A DNA stretch of 64,000 nt from Cephalopachus bancanus (taxonomy: Eukaryota; Chordata; Mammalia; Primates; Tarsiidae): contig JAPVLO010000003.1 of NCBI GenBank assembly GCA_027257055.1, positions 7,629,501-7,693,500 of the forward strand. Reading direction: 5' to 3'. A program made the position numbers and the translations under genes. Positions 36,054-48,545 of this stretch are shown here, piece after piece (within the stretch, counting starts at the first letter, position 1; the number at the start of each line of letters is the position of its first letter). Under the pieces are notes generated by a model. That model was not told the origin of the DNA and ran no database searches. It saw nothing but the letters and a program-made list of their open reading frames with translations.

Positions 36054-36424
36054 ATGGCTACATTTTATTTATTTATTTATTTATTTATTTATTTGCTTGT
36101 TTGTTTGTTTATTCATTATTATTATTATTTTGAGTCAGAGTCTCACTCTGTCACCCAGGCTGGAGTGCAGTGGCATGCTCATGGGCAACCCAGCATTGAC
36201 CTGCTGGGCTCCCGTGATCCTTCCTCCTCAACCTGCCAAGTAGCCAGAACCACAGATGTAGGCTATCACACCAGCTAATTTTTTATTTATTGTAGATATG
36301 AGGTCTCACCAAGCTGCCTGGGCTGGTCTAGAGCCCGTGAGCTCAGGCAGTCCACTCACCTTGGCCTCCCAAAGTGCTGGGATTATAGGCTGAGCCACTG
36401 AGGCTGGCCAATGGCCAAATTTTA
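36054..36424 (-). mobile_element. Alu (diverged) with (TTTA)n tail
   Basis: An antisense Alu; the tail is the (TTTA)n/(TTA)n run at 36063-36130. Target duplications are imperfect: 'atggctacatttta' at 36054-36067 and 'atggccaaatttta' at 36411-36424. It has 'ccaagctgcctggg', an undeleted left arm, and 'gagtcagagtctcactctg', so it is older than its neighbours. Confidence 0.95.
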
Positions 36425-36536
36425 AATGCAATATCTTACCTATGGTCACCACAAGCTGCCTCCAATGTAGATGCTCTTTCCAATCCTATGCCGCCCTTTT
36501 GTTTAGTTCCAACACTTTAAGTATCAGGAATCTAGT

Positions 36537-36551
36537 AAACATAGGATTTTC

Positions 36552-36582
<31 letters not shown>

Positions 36583-36880
36583 TTTTTTTTTTGAGTTGGA
36601 GTCTCACTCTGTCACCCAGACTGGAGTGCAGTGGCCGCTTCCGGCCACCGCAGCCTCGACCTGCTGGGCTCCGGCGATCCTTCCACCTCAGCCTTCCGAG
36701 TAGCCGGAATTACAGGCATGCACTACCACGCCCGGCTGATTTTTTGATTTATTGTAGAGATGAGGTCTCGCTGCCCAGGCGGGTCTCGAACCCGCGGGCT
36801 CAGGCAATCCACTCACCTCAGCCTCCCAAAGGCGCAGGATTACAGGCTGAGCCACCAAGCCCGGCAAACATAGGATTTTC
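36537..36880 (-). mobile_element. Alu (lineage-specific, 5-bp-deleted subfamily)
   Basis: Body 36552-36865, long T tail at the left, perfect 15-bp target duplications 'aaacataggattttc' at 36537-36551 and 36866-36880. The left arm reads 'ctcgctgcccaggcgg'. It is close to the apparent consensus and likely young. The 141-codon frame over it is Alu plus flank. Confidence 0.98.
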
Positions 36881-39800
36881 AAAAGAATTAAGCAAAGAAA
36901 AGAAAGGCAAGTGTCTTGGAACAGTGATAAAATGTAGAAATTATGGAAAACAGAAACTTTACAATTATATTAGTTTAGCTGAATATCAGATTGCCTTTAA
37001 ATGCCTTACTTACTAAATAAAAATGAACATCTGGGTCTTAGAAAGCCACAGGCATTTCCCAAATCAAAATTAAACAGTACCTCCTCTGTTTTGTCATTGC
37101 AATTTATTTATTTCTATTGCTTTTATCTTGCCATTTTCCTGTAAATATTTGGATATTTATTTCTCTTTCTCCATATAAAGTGCTTTGTGGATATTATGGA
37201 GTACATTTTATTCATCTTTTTATTTCTAAAAAGATTACCTAATCCATAATATGTTTTTAAATTAATGAATGAAAAAATAATAAATAATTGCAGGTACAAT
37301 TCTGCTGGCTAAAATTGACACATTAATCAACACTAGGAAGGCACTTTTACATCAGCTACAAATCCTCTTAAATTTGCTACCTGATATAATGAGATTGAGC
37401 AAATTTATTTAACTCTGAAATACTTTAATGTGTGTTGATGGAGCACTAAAGGCATATGTTTACACTGAAGTGGAAATAATAATAATAAACCCATAGACTA
37501 ATTTTTACTGTCAGTCACAGATTCATTGGAAATGATCCTTGGGCATACTTGTTTAATTTATTTTAAACATAAAATGGCATGAAATATGTAAAACATCACA
37601 ATTATATATGGAATGCATGCCCTGGTTCTTGGTTGGTAAATGATGCCTGTGCCTCAAAGTCCAAGTGAAACCTTAAGAATTCACACATCAGATAATCTCC
37701 CTGTCATTCTTTCAAAAAAATTACATTATAAGCAAACTCTAATGAGGTATTTCACAAAAGCAAAAAAGTATGATATAAATATATGGATAGAATAATGAAT
37801 GGCACATAGTAAAATAACAATAGCAAATATTTATTGAATGAATAAATATTTATTAATAATGAAGAACAGCATTAATGAGAGAGAAATTGGGAATGGAAAA
37901 TAAATATGTAATTAAAAGTATTTTACATCCACAGAGTTGTCAAAAGTAGCCTAACATGTCAATTTTAGCAAGGGTAACTCCACGTGGGAGAATAGTAGTT
38001 TATTTATTCACATTAGACTGCAATTATTATTATAAAGGTGAACTTTACAATTCTACTTCCAGATATACAGCACAAAGATGCACTATTTCTCATGTGTACT
38101 TGAAGATGTGTATAAATACTATTATACAGAACTCTTAATTTTAATAGAAAACTCTGGAAACAACTTGAAATTTCTCCGGCAGAAAAGCATATAACTAATG
38201 ACCCTTTCTAGCACACATGTGCTCATAATGGATAGTACATAGTAGTGAAAATGAATGAACTTTAGCTATCTGCAATAGGAATGACTCTTAGAAACAATGG
38301 TAAGACAAGAAAAGCAAGTCACAGGAACATAAAACATGCTTTTCTTGTTTTTTGGTAATCTCAAATCAAGTAAAACCATCCAATATGACATCAAGAAAAG
38401 CCCTTGTATGTGTCAAAGCTACTTTTAAAAATAAGAAAATGATAAATACAAAGAGTTTTGAGTCAAATATTACATAATATAAAAATGTTTTAAATAAACA
38501 ATGAAAATAATTTTCAGAAAAATCTTGTTTTTATTTTCTTTCGTGATTCACATAATCTTAACTTTCTCATATCCTAATTCCAATCTCATTTTAAGTCGTC
38601 TAAAATTTCCCTAATGTATACAAATTTGACCTTCTTTTATCTTTTAGGCAACTCAGTATCCCAGCCCATAATGGTTGCTAAAGCCGTATGTCACATAAAT
38701 TGTAAAAATTTAACTAGAAAACGAATTGTAAGATAAGATCTAGATATCCAAGGTTTAAATCCTTCTGGTACCTGGAGAGCCAACTACATTTTAGAAGTGG
38801 GGCAACAAACTCAGGAAATGAGTGTCAACATCTGATGAATCAATACTTTTGTCACGTTGCTAGAAAAGCTTCAGATCAATCTTCTATAATTATATTTATT
38901 ACTTATAAAAGCATAGAGAACTATTCTATTCATTCATTCGGCTCACACTGTTGAACAAATACTGTGAGCCAAACAATACAATAGATACTAAGGATGCAAA
39001 AATATCTTTGTATGAACTGTAAAGTCTACATTTTAAATTGCACATTACAGTCAATAATTTTATTATTGTATATTATTGTGTAATGCACATAAATCTCAGC
39101 ATTTATACCTATGATAAATATAACAATCTCTATTCTAGGATGGGAAAGCAATAATATACGTTTGTGAATCTCTTTGTAGTTTGAAGAAATTCTTCTCCAT
39201 GTTTTCACCAAAGGTATTTTTATATACTTGATTAATCTTGATCCCCCCCCCTCCATTTTTTTGACTTTTCCTTTTTTTCTGTTTGACTTTTTATTTTCTC
39301 TAGTTTGGGCTTCCAAAGAATAATGATATTAAATAATGAAGGCATTGTTAGCTATCTTGTCCCACACTTATTCTTGCCTCTCGAGTATAGAAGACAAAGC
39401 CACTGACTGCTTAAATGGGAGATAGGGACATTTGGGAGGAACAGAATATTGGGATTGAAGTGCATATGAAAGGAGACAAAACATATTTATATCTTATTGG
39501 GTCTCCTAGGGGTCTCCTTCAAGGAGGCCCATTTATGGAGAAGGGTACTTGTGCTTTCCAAGTAATAATATCCTTGTTATAATATCCTTTTTTACTATGG
39601 ACACACAATTGTTTCTGTAATTAATTTAAGATTATAGACCTTAAATCATGAATAATTAATGTAGTTGCTTAACTTGTTTTTTGTACAAATGCTGTTGAAA
39701 TTAAGACAGTATTTGCTTTTAAACCATATAATGTTAAATAATTGCTATTAGATGGAATTAAAATTAAATCAAGTTTCAGGTAAGAGGCATAAAATAAATA

Positions 39801-41507
39801 AAGGGTCTTCTCTGGGACATTGAGATTACATTAATCAACAAAATTTTTGTTGTAATTTCAGCTGTTCAGTACAACTATTCCTCCTGTCCTGACTAAATGA
39901 GGAAACCCAAGTGTTCTTCTGGGTTCAAGCTGCTTAAATGACATTCACTTCTTTCTTCACCATCAACCTGAGCTACATGGAGAACAGAGGGGTGAGGAGA
40001 GCTCATAGCCCTTTTCACTCCCCTAGGAACAAGATCCTTTTATTCTTTCCCAATAAGGTCTCAGTATAAAGATGCAAAGGGAGGAGACAACATTAAAACT
40101 TTAAGGTTTTCTTGCCCTCAGAGATGATGAGTATCTGTTCTGTGGGGAAGGGCCAACTTAGAAGAAAAAAACTCATTCTTAGTTCTGTTTTTGTTAAATT
40201 AGAAAACTAATTTTTATAGCACGAAATTAATTAGCAACTCAATATTTTCTCAGCTGTAATTAATTAATTCAGATTGTGGTAGGTGCTAGAAAGAAAGAGA
40301 AAAGGTACAAGATATTAGACAATTTTATGACACAGAGATTTAAATAAATCTTGTTGGGTTGAGAAAGACTTCTCTAAAAAATATTGTTTAAGCTTGGAAG
40401 AAAGATATGATAGCATTTCACTTATAGAAAAGCAAGCCATAGAGTGTAACAGGAAGTATCTGTAAATCTGAAGTATCTGTAATACCTGATCTGTAAATCA
40501 GGTATTAGTATTGAGATCTAATTTTTTCCATCTCTGTGAGATGGAAAAGAAAGTGAGATGCTTTTCTCAGCTTATTTCCCTGCACTAAGCAAAGGTCATC
40601 CCAAACCACTGTACTCACACAAGCCTGAAGCCTCATGTACTATCAACAGCCCTTTCACATTACAGTATCTTCTTAACATTTGTTTCGACTAAAGTAATGT
40701 GATGCTTACAATGACAGGAATAAGATTTTTGTCTTACTCATTTGCTTTCCTTTGGTAGAACATCATATCTGATACATGACATGTAGAACGTTCTCAATTT
40801 ATATCAACTTAATATGGCATTAAATATTACTTAGCTGTTTTTTAACCACATGCTACTTACTCTACTGTAACTATCCATATTATAGCTAACAAAATAGTTT
40901 TTCTTAAATAATCCACATGGAATTATCTGACATTCATCTACTCAAAATCATAATCAATAAGATCTTCCACCACTTATTTACTGGTATTTTAATTACAATT
41001 ATACTGTTATAAGTTGCCAAGATCAGAAATATTAAATTAAAAAGACACAAAAAATTCGGCCACCACATTTCAGTTCCTCTGCCACATTTTTTACAACATA
41101 CATGATTTTCATTTTTAAATTTCTAATTCATATTAATCAGAGAATATCATCTGTGATGAGTAGATTTGAATTTTAGTAGCATCCTAAAACTACTCTAGAA
41201 TTCAATTTTATTTAAATCATCATAACTGTCGACTAACACTTTTACTATGCAGCAGAGATTTGAAATCATTTGAAAATATACTTCTTATATAATATATAGT
41301 GTTGACATATTCATTGATGCTCATGAATATAAGATTCTTCCTAATAATTAAAAACTCTCTGTATATCATGGTAAAGCACATTTCCTCTAAAATTCCTCTT
41401 TGAAAGTATAAAAAGATACATATCCTGATATTTCTGATAAATGATACTTCTCTATTTATGTGCAACAATTTCTAGTGAGTAATTCTTTTCAAAACATAAG
41501 AAGTCAC
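36881..41507. other. AT-rich stretch, no gene seen
   Basis: A 4.6-kb span without a supported gene. 38920-39040 ('attcattcattcggctcaca', 'aaatactgtgagccaaacaa') looks like an inverted L2 remnant. A C-run lies at 39243-39250. Two strong hairpins are at 40481-40548, described separately. 40235-40420 may be another inverted L2 piece. The rest is unassigned. Confidence 0.5.
40481..40548. other. Two adjacent perfect hairpins
   Basis: 'aatacctgat' (40481-40490) pairs perfectly with 40497-40506 around a 6-nt loop. 'ttttccatct' (40524-40533) pairs perfectly with 40539-40548 around a 5-nt loop. No gene, terminator logic or RNA family is evident. Confidence 0.75.
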
Positions 41508-41830
41508 TGAAATTTTATTTTTTTTTTTTTATTTTTTTTGAGTTGGAGTCTCACACTGTCGCCCAGACTGGAGTGTAGTGGCCGCTCCCAGCCACCGCAG
41601 TCTCGACCTGCTGGGCTCCGGCAATCCTTCCGCCTCAGCCTTCCAAGTAGCTGGAACTACAGGTACGCGCTACCACGCCCGGCTAATTTTTTTGACTTAT
41701 TGTAGAGATGAGGTCTCGCCTGCCCAGGCGGGTCTTGAACCCGCAGGCTCAGGCAATCCACTCACCTCAGCCTCCCAAAGGTGGGAGATTACAGGCTGAG
41801 CCACTGAGCCCGGCTTGAAATTTTATTTTT
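41508..41830 (-). mobile_element. Alu (lineage-specific, deleted subfamily)
   Basis: Body about 41523-41815 with 15-bp target duplications 'tgaaattttattttt' at 41508-41522 and 41816-41830. The left arm reads 'ctcgcctgcccaggcg', a variant of the deleted form. Confidence 0.97.
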
Positions 41831-42404
41831 ACTTAGTATAATTCTACAACTTTCTATCTTTGATGGCCTTTTAAGTAATTGTTTCTATTATCAGGTAAGT
41901 TTCATGAGGAATGTGTATGCTGTTCAACTAAACATCTCCCTTTTATCAGGGATGACGTTGTTATAATCAACTTAACTCTATGTCCTTGAACTCATAAATT
42001 TCTGAATCTCGTGTCACATGGCCAATGTTGCAGCATCAGATCTAACTCAGAAATTGAGACCTTTTCTTGACAACAGAACTTTACTTAACCCTTGGTTCAA
42101 TTACTGAATATGTGGGCATCACGTCAGTTATGTTGCTCATCCTACTATCCTAGTTGCTTTGTTTCTTTTGACCACTGTTACCACTCTAAATGCTGAATGG
42201 CTCCTCTGGTACATGGATCCTCTAATTGAAATTCTGATCCTTTTTTTTTTTTTTTGTAATGGACTGATAATTTACTCCCAGTAAAAATTCTAGGATATAG
42301 AATTCAACCTCTGACCTAGACAAATGCCTAGGATCCCATGTCTCTCTGGGATTATACTGAAATTATGGGTAGCTGTAGATTATGTTTCTTTTAGACTTCA
42401 TTAA
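41831..42404. other. Unassigned stretch, no gene seen
   Basis: Nothing recognised apart from a T-run at 42241-42256. Confidence 0.5.
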
Positions 42405-42714
42405 CTCCTTCTCCTTTTTTTTTTTTTTGAGTTGGTCTCACTCTGTCGCCCAGACTGGAGTGCAGTGGCCGCTCCCGGCCACCACAGCCTCGACCTGCTG
42501 GGCTCCGACGATCCTTCCGCTTCAGCCTTCCAAGTAGCCGGAATTACAGGCATGCACTACCACGCCCAGCTGATTTTTTGATTTTATTGTAGAGATGAGG
42601 TCTCACTGCCCAGGCGTGTCTCGAACCCACGGGCTCAGGCAATTCACTCACCTCAGCCTCCCAAAGGCGCGGGATTACAGGCTGAGCCACCGAGCCCGGC
42701 TCCTTCTCCTTTTT
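42405..42714 (-). mobile_element. Alu (lineage-specific, 5-bp-deleted subfamily)
   Basis: Body 42420-42699 with target duplications 'ctccttctccttttt' at 42405-42419 and 42700-42714. The right arm start is 'gagttggtctcactctg', a small deletion relative to 'gagttggagtctcactctg'. The left arm has 'ctcactgcccaggcg'. Confidence 0.97.
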
Positions 42715-44370
42715 AGATCACATTTTTTTGTCCCATCAGTTCTGTCTTTGCTGAGTATTGAAATTCCTTGTCACTGGATCTACATCATGCATTTCTGTTA
42801 AGTTATGCTTCATTTCCAAAATACTTTATAATCAGCAAAGAAAATAACTAAAGAGGAGTGTGGGAATAGAAGAGAAACTCGCAAAATGCCATAAGACAGT
42901 AAATTTATGAAGCCTTGAATGTTGAAATTATAATTCTGCACAGTCTTCTCCATGGCACTCCACTATTCATATTTCTAAATTAGTCTTTCTTTCCATGTCT
43001 TGAAGGTGCTTAAAAGTCTTAAAGTCTTAGAGGCTTTCTGCCTTTAGACTCATCTTTTCTACTTTGTATTCCATACAACCATGAGCATGATCTTTCTAAT
43101 TAGCAAAGCTGACCTTGTCACTTATCTTTTTAAATAATGTGATGACTCTCAATTTTTTAAATATTAAAATATCAGTTTCTTGATGTGACAAATAGCCTCC
43201 TCAATAAACTTGCCTAAACTACTTTTTCCTTCTAACCTGTTACTGTCTTGTCACAATTTACCATTTGGGAATTTCAAACTCTCTCCACTTATCATTTGAC
43301 TGCATTTGTGATGAGCTGTTAGTGGTTCCTGCAAGCCCCTACTGACCAGACATTTTGTCAATAATTATTAAATAATTTGGCCGCTTGAAGTTAGCTGTGT
43401 TGGGATTATGGACTATGGAAAGCAGCGCATGTTACAAATCAGGGTTTCCTTCTTCTCAAATCAGCATTTGACCAGCACTGAAAGTTGCTTATGTACTGCA
43501 GGTGTTGTTTGTATTTCTGTGGCCGTCCATTTGAAAGTCTGAAGAATATAAAGTCAGAATGGAAGCCAGAGTAAAGGCTGCAAGACTAATTTCTTAGTAT
43601 ATACAGAAATATTTAGTTAAGGTCCTGAGATGGAAAAATATACAAAAATATAAATGCAAGCCTAAAACCTTATATTATAAATAAAAATAGAAGCTATAAT
43701 AGCAATGAAAACAAGCAAAACCCTATTGTTTGGAGATTACATATATGTATGTAAATTTGTTTGCTGTTGTATCAGAATTTAATTAAGTTTACTGTAATGT
43801 AACCCATATTAAATATTTCTAGATAAGGTAATTGATTTTTGATTTGTACTTCACACTGTAATATTTACATAATGTGGCATTCAAAATGATACTCACACTT
43901 TATGCATCGTTGGTTACACCTGTAGTAAGATTTCAGCATGACTAGAATTCTTTCCATCCTTAGAATTTGACTTATATTTATTGTGATTTATATAGACATT
44001 TCAAATTACTAATATGAAAGACATAATTTCCATCCAAAATATATTCTTATGATGCTTTTTTACTGATCTCACTGAGCAATTTTAGATTTGTGATTGTTTT
44101 ACTTATGTACTAGGTGTGAAATCATTTTTTTTTTAATCTTCCTGTTATTTGGAAAGGTTTGGAGTAAGGGAGTCAAAGTAACATTTCTCTCCACCAATTC
44201 TCATGATCCTAAAGATTTCCTGAATTTCAGAGTTGATTGCTTAATTAAACTGGATAAATATTCTGTGTTTCAATATTGTAATATTTTAATCTCATGGTAT
44301 ATTTAACACACCAACAATATAGCTCATTATTTCTTTATCTGGAGAAGAGAACCAGAACATGACAACTTCT
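42715..44370. other. AT-rich stretch, no gene seen
   Basis: 1.65 kb with no supported gene. 43380-43520 ('gccgcttgaagttagctgtg') resembles an old mammalian DNA-transposon-derived repeat, but not firmly. Confidence 0.45.
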
Positions 44371-44573
44371 GCCAGGCACAGTGGCTTGAACCTATAATCT
44401 CACCTACTCCTACTCAAGAGGCCGAAGTGGGAAGATAGCTTAAGCCTGGGAATTTGAGCCTACAGTGAGCTATGATTACACCACTGCACTCTAGCCTGGG
44501 TAACACAGTGAGAACTTAACTATCTATAAGTAAAGTAAGTAAGTAAGCAAATAAATAAATAAATAAATAAAAC
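44371..44573 (+). repeat. Monomeric Alu-like (FAM/FLAM/FRAM) element
   Basis: A single arm begins 'gccaggcacagtggcttgaa' and ends 'cactgcactctagcctgggt' and 'cacagtgagaac'. It is followed by a (TAAG)n(TAAA)n tail at 44526-44573. Having one arm only, it derives from the fossil 7SL monomer stage that preceded dimeric Alu. Confidence 0.8.
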
Positions 44574-44578
44574 TTTTA

Positions 44579-45019
44579 ATTTTTGCCCTTATTGATAATG
44601 TAGATCATATGCAATAATTGCATCGGCCTGTTAACTTGAGGCATGATAGATATAAAACAGACAGAAAGTGATAAATAAAATAAAATTATCCAAATCTCTC
44701 AATGTTTATTTTATGTATGCTGAACATTATAAAATGTCTAGATCTTATTTTTGAGAAGCCCTATAACTGAACCAAGCCCATGTGGATTATCCAAACTGCA
44801 GTCTTTTAATCTTTCTAGAGAATATAAACATAATTTCTGTCTCTCTCTAAGAGATCATAATGAGAATCCTAGGCATTTTCTATCATCTGGTAATATGTGA
44901 TATACCATGAATTATGATAAAAATACATTGAAATTTTGTGGTGTCTTTGGTTCCATAAGTGTATGGGCATCCAGACATTGGCTATGGTGGAGCACTTTGC
45001 TCATCCAGAAAGATAAGAA
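44579..45019. other. AT-rich stretch, no gene seen
   Basis: 440 bp with no recognised element. Confidence 0.5.
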
Positions 45020-45320
45020 TTAATCAATTTTTTTTTATTTGAGTTGGAGTCTCACTCTGTCGCTGAGACTGGAGTGCAGTGGCCGCTCCTGGCCACTGCA
45101 GCCTCGACCTGCTGGGCTCCAGCAATCCTTCCATCTCAGCCTTCCAAGTAGCCGGAACTACAGGTGCGCACTACCACACCCGGCTAATTTTTGATTTATT
45201 GTAGAGACGAGATCTCACCAAGTTGCCCAGGCGGTCTCGCACCTGCGGGCTCAGGCATTCCACTCTCCTCAGCCTCCCAAGGCATGGGATTACAGGCTGA
45301 GCCACTTAATCAATTTTTTT
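45020..45320 (-). mobile_element. Alu (undeleted subfamily), 5'-truncated by a few bases
   Basis: Body 45035-45305 with perfect 15-bp target duplications 'ttaatcaattttttt' at 45020-45034 and 45306-45320. It ends 'ggctgagccac' and lacks roughly the first ten bases of the left arm. It has 'caccaagttgcccagg'. Confidence 0.96.
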
Positions 45321-45464
45321 AAAGAAAGACTTGATGTCTCTCATGGTATAATGCCGCTCTGAATTTCAAGATTTTACAGATGACACTTACTCTTCCTGAT
45401 ATATCCTTTTTACCCCATTCCCTTGTGACTCTCCTCAAATTTGCCCATTTAATTGACCTGAAAT

Positions 45465-45635
45465 TCATGAATACATTCATTCACTAAGTATTTGTCAAGC
45501 ACTTACTATGTAAGGGGCATTTGATTAACCACTGGAAATTCAAAGAGCCCTGCCTTCTATTACAGGGAAGACATAAAAATATATAAATAAGTAAATATAT
45601 ACAAACTTAGTGTGTGATAAAAAGAAAGAATCATC
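45465..45635 (-). repeat. L2 3' remnant, inverted
   Basis: 'cattcactaagtatttgtca', 'agcacttactatgtaagggg' and 'caaagagccctgccttctat' follow the inverted L2 3' end. Confidence 0.7.
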
Positions 45636-45892
45636 ATTTATGATTTAGTTCAGGCAGCAACTTCTCTGGAAAGCCTTCACTGATCACCCTGGTCTGTATT
45701 CTCTTCCATTTCTAGACACTCCCAGAGAACCCTGTATCTCCTTCTATTAAAACAGTAATTCCACATTATTGTCAAAATTTCTTTATGTTTGTCTCTGCCA
45801 GTAGACTACAAAGTGTGAGGATCATATTTTCCGTATGTATTTTTTTCAAAATGACTATCCCAATTCCTGGGTTATGACATATATAATAAAAC
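45636..45892 (+). repeat. L2 3' remnant, forward
   Basis: 'tctggaaagccttcactgat', 'gagaaccctgtatctccttc', 'gactacaaagtgtgaggatc' and 'ttcctgggttatgacatata' give the forward L2 3' end. It meets the previous L2 head to head. Confidence 0.75.
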
Positions 45893-45937
45893 AACTACAA
45901 TTTACTGAGTGCTTAATTCACTCATAGTACTAATACC
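45893..45937 (-). repeat. MIR left part, inverted (continues at 53.74 kb)
   Basis: 'caatttactgagtgcttaat' resembles the start of an inverted MIR. Its continuation appears after the MLT1 and L1 insertions at 53738-53890. Confidence 0.45.
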
Positions 45938-46450
45938 TTTCCATTTATATTGTTTTTCATTGGAATATAACTTATTACCACAAGCTTAATGGCTTATACA
46001 ACATGCATTTATCTAGCAGTTTTTAAAGGTCAAAAGTCTAGGCACAGTTTAACTAGGTCCTCTGTTGAGGGTTTCACAAGGTTGCAGTCAAGGTGCGAGT
46101 AGTGACATGTTTTTAGCTGAAGATTTGACTGGGGAAGAAAGTGCTTCTAAGCTCATTTAGGTTATTGGTAGTATGTATTTTTTTTTGTAGCTGTATGACT
46201 GTATAACTTAAGGCCCTGACTGGCTTCTTATTGGTTATTTACTGCAAGTTGCCCTCAAGTCCTAGAAGCTACACACAGTTCCCTGCATGTGACTCTTTCC
46301 ATGTTCAGTTAATAACATTGCTGTTTGTTTCTATAAAGCTAGCAAGAGATTGTTTCTCTACAATCTGTTAAGATAAAATCATATAAGGGAATGTAGTCAT
46401 TTCCCCTCAACTTTGTACTATTCTATTTGTTAGAAACATATCAGAAGTTC
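45938..46450 (-). mobile_element. MLT1-like LTR (ERVL-MaLR), inverted, left part
   Basis: 'aacttattaccacaagctta', 'aaggtcaaaagtctaggcac', 'cacaaggttgcagtcaaggt', 'ttgactggggaagaaagtgc' and 'tactattctatttgttagaa' come in the order of the inverted MLT1 LTR. The element is cut at 46450 by a full-length L1 and resumes at 53676 ('cctgtactcaaggggagggg'). Confidence 0.7.
46432..46450. repeat. Left target-site duplication of full-length L1
   Basis: 'agaaacatatcagaagttc' is a perfect 19-bp match to 53657-53675, flanking the L1. Confidence 0.97.
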
Positions 46451-48074
46451 TAGGAGTCAGGAAGATGGTGGCCAAGTCAACCGGAATATGCAAGTCCCCA
46501 TGTGAGTGAGTGAGTGTATGGAAAAATTTGTGTATGTGCTAGTGAGCGAGTGGGCATGTGAGTGGTTGACTGAGTGAAGGCTAGGGAGCTAGCAGCCAGG
46601 GCTCTCCTGGTGCAGCAAATGGGCTTGGACCCTAGCAATGCCCAAGATACAGAAGCCAAGTGCCATTTTCTTTTTCTTCTTTTTCTTTTTCTTTAAATCA
46701 ATAAACCCTCCCTGGGAAGAAAATGCTGGGAGAGACTGTCTAAGTGGGGACTTGTGAGCGAGTGGTCAGGTGGTGCTGAAGCTTCTCTACTTTGTCCCTG
46801 GCTCTTCCCAGGTTACAGAAGAGGAGTGTCGCTGTTTTATTTTTCAACAGACAGAAGTTTTCTTTTGAAAAAGTGGTGGGGAGAAACTATTGCCTAGGCT
46901 CTCCCTCACCATTGAAGCAGAAGAGACACTGCCAGCTCCTGGCTTCACATCACCACTTCTGCACCTGGCAGAGCTCTGGCAGGAGCTGTGGAGGGAGTAC
47001 AGAGGGAAGTTCCCATGGAAGAGGACAAGAGAGGCACCCCCATCACCATCTTGAATACAGGGCAGGAAAGTGCTCCAACTTGCTCACCACAGAGCAGCAG
47101 ACCCAATTTCTGTGACTGGTGGATCAAATAGTCAGGAATTGATTGCGGCCTGGAGGGAATATCCTGAGAGCACAAACTTCAGAGGGACCTGACTAGTGCT
47201 GAGTTCCATGTGCCCCACCCCCTACCCTGATCCAGCCGTGGGACAAAGAAAAAGATGAGGAAGAACTTCAAAGAGATCAGTGGTGAGTCCAGGGTTGACC
47301 CAAAATCCTCCTCCTCAACAAACCTCTGAACGTCAGACCCACACGGCTAGGCCATAACTGAGATGGACAAACCCAGGTAGAACCTGGACATCAGTCGCAA
47401 TAGGAGAACTCCATTTCAGGATAGGCCCGACTGGGGCACCCCTGGTGAGAGTACATATCTGGGAAAGAGACAATCCCATACCTCCCCACAGGAGGAGATC
47501 TCACTGACCATATGAAAATGCGAGGGGAGGACTGCAGCCCCCCCCACCTCCACTGCCCCCCTCCTTCCCTGCTTCATTCCCTGAGGAGAGAATGAAAAAG
47601 GTGGTTCTTCAGGAGAGACCTGATTAGAGGAACAATTATAGAGCCTGCAACAAGAGGGCAGGGGTTTTTTGTTTGTTTGTTTGGTTGGTTTTAATTTTCA
47701 ATTGTTTTTTAATTTTTAAAATTTTTTGACTGTTAGGTCATCTATTTTTAAAAAATATTTTTACTTTGTGCATGAATGTGTATGTAAGGGTTTGATCTGC
47801 ATCCCCCCCAATTTTTTTCTTTTCTTTTTCTGCTTCTTTCTTTTTTATTTGTTGTTTTCTCTTTATGTGTGTATGAGAATGATTGAGTGTTCATCTTTCA
47901 ATTTTGTTGCTGTTGCTGGTTTTTGCTGTTTTGTTCTTCTGGTTTTTTAAAATATTCTTTATATATACTTTAAGGTGTGTGCCAATATATGTGTGAGAGT
48001 TTGACTGAATCACTTAAAAAAACATATTTTCCTCTGGTCTTTCTATTTTTCTTCTCTATTCATTTTGTACTAGG

Positions 48075-48125
<51 letters not shown>

Positions 48126-48545
48126 AGTTTTCTTGGCTTCTTTTTGTTGTTGTTCTTTCTTTTATTATACTTTCTTGTTATTCCAGTTCGTTTTGGGGTG
48201 TGTGTGTGTATGTGTTCAATTTCTTTTGCATTGGTTTCTGCTTTGCATAATCATATAGAGTGGTAGTAGGGAATGGGTTTCAGAGAACACATACCACAAT
48301 AAGTGAACATTTTAATTCCCAAGTAGTTTCTGATTCCTAGCACGCCATCCCCTACTTTATTCAAATTTCAAAAACTATAAGAGACAGCAAACCTTCCCAT
48401 CCACCATCCTATTTCAAAATAGAGCAAATTCAGAACCAAGATCAGGAAAGAAAACAGAGGACTGAGGGAATATCAAAAGGGAAAACCTCTCCCACTGACA
48501 TGGAATAATAGAACTAAAGAGAAAAACAAGAGATCTGCCAAAAAT
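46451..48545 (+). promoter_or_regulatory. L1 5' UTR, unusually long and bipartite
   Basis: 46451-47620 is GC-richer, with GAGT/GTGA runs at 46501-46580. 47655-48245 is strongly T-rich and holds the (GT)n tract. 48250-48545 is A-rich. At about 2.1 kb it exceeds the roughly 0.9-kb 5' UTR of human L1. The internal promoter should lie near the first part; no defined factor site is claimed. Confidence 0.8.
48076..48123. repeat. (GT)n microsatellite in L1 5' UTR
   Basis: About 24 GT units, with a shorter GT run at 48199-48213. The Cys/Val-repeat open frames here are artefacts. Confidence 0.97.

Noticed and set aside
36591..37016. 141-codon open frame
   Set aside because: Its first two thirds are antisense Alu and the remainder is flanking sequence; the same peptide recurs at other Alus in the window.
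44094..44306. 70-codon open frame
   Set aside because: No similarity or context; typical chance frame in AT-rich sequence.
46792..47115. 107-codon open frame in the L1 5' UTR
   Set aside because: It lies within the 5' UTR of the full-length L1 upstream of ORF1, and I recognise no domain. A lineage-specific extra L1 frame is conceivable, but I see no matching frame in the minus-strand copy.
47977..48266. Cys/Val-rich open frames
   Set aside because: They are translations of the (GT)n tract in the L1 5' UTR.
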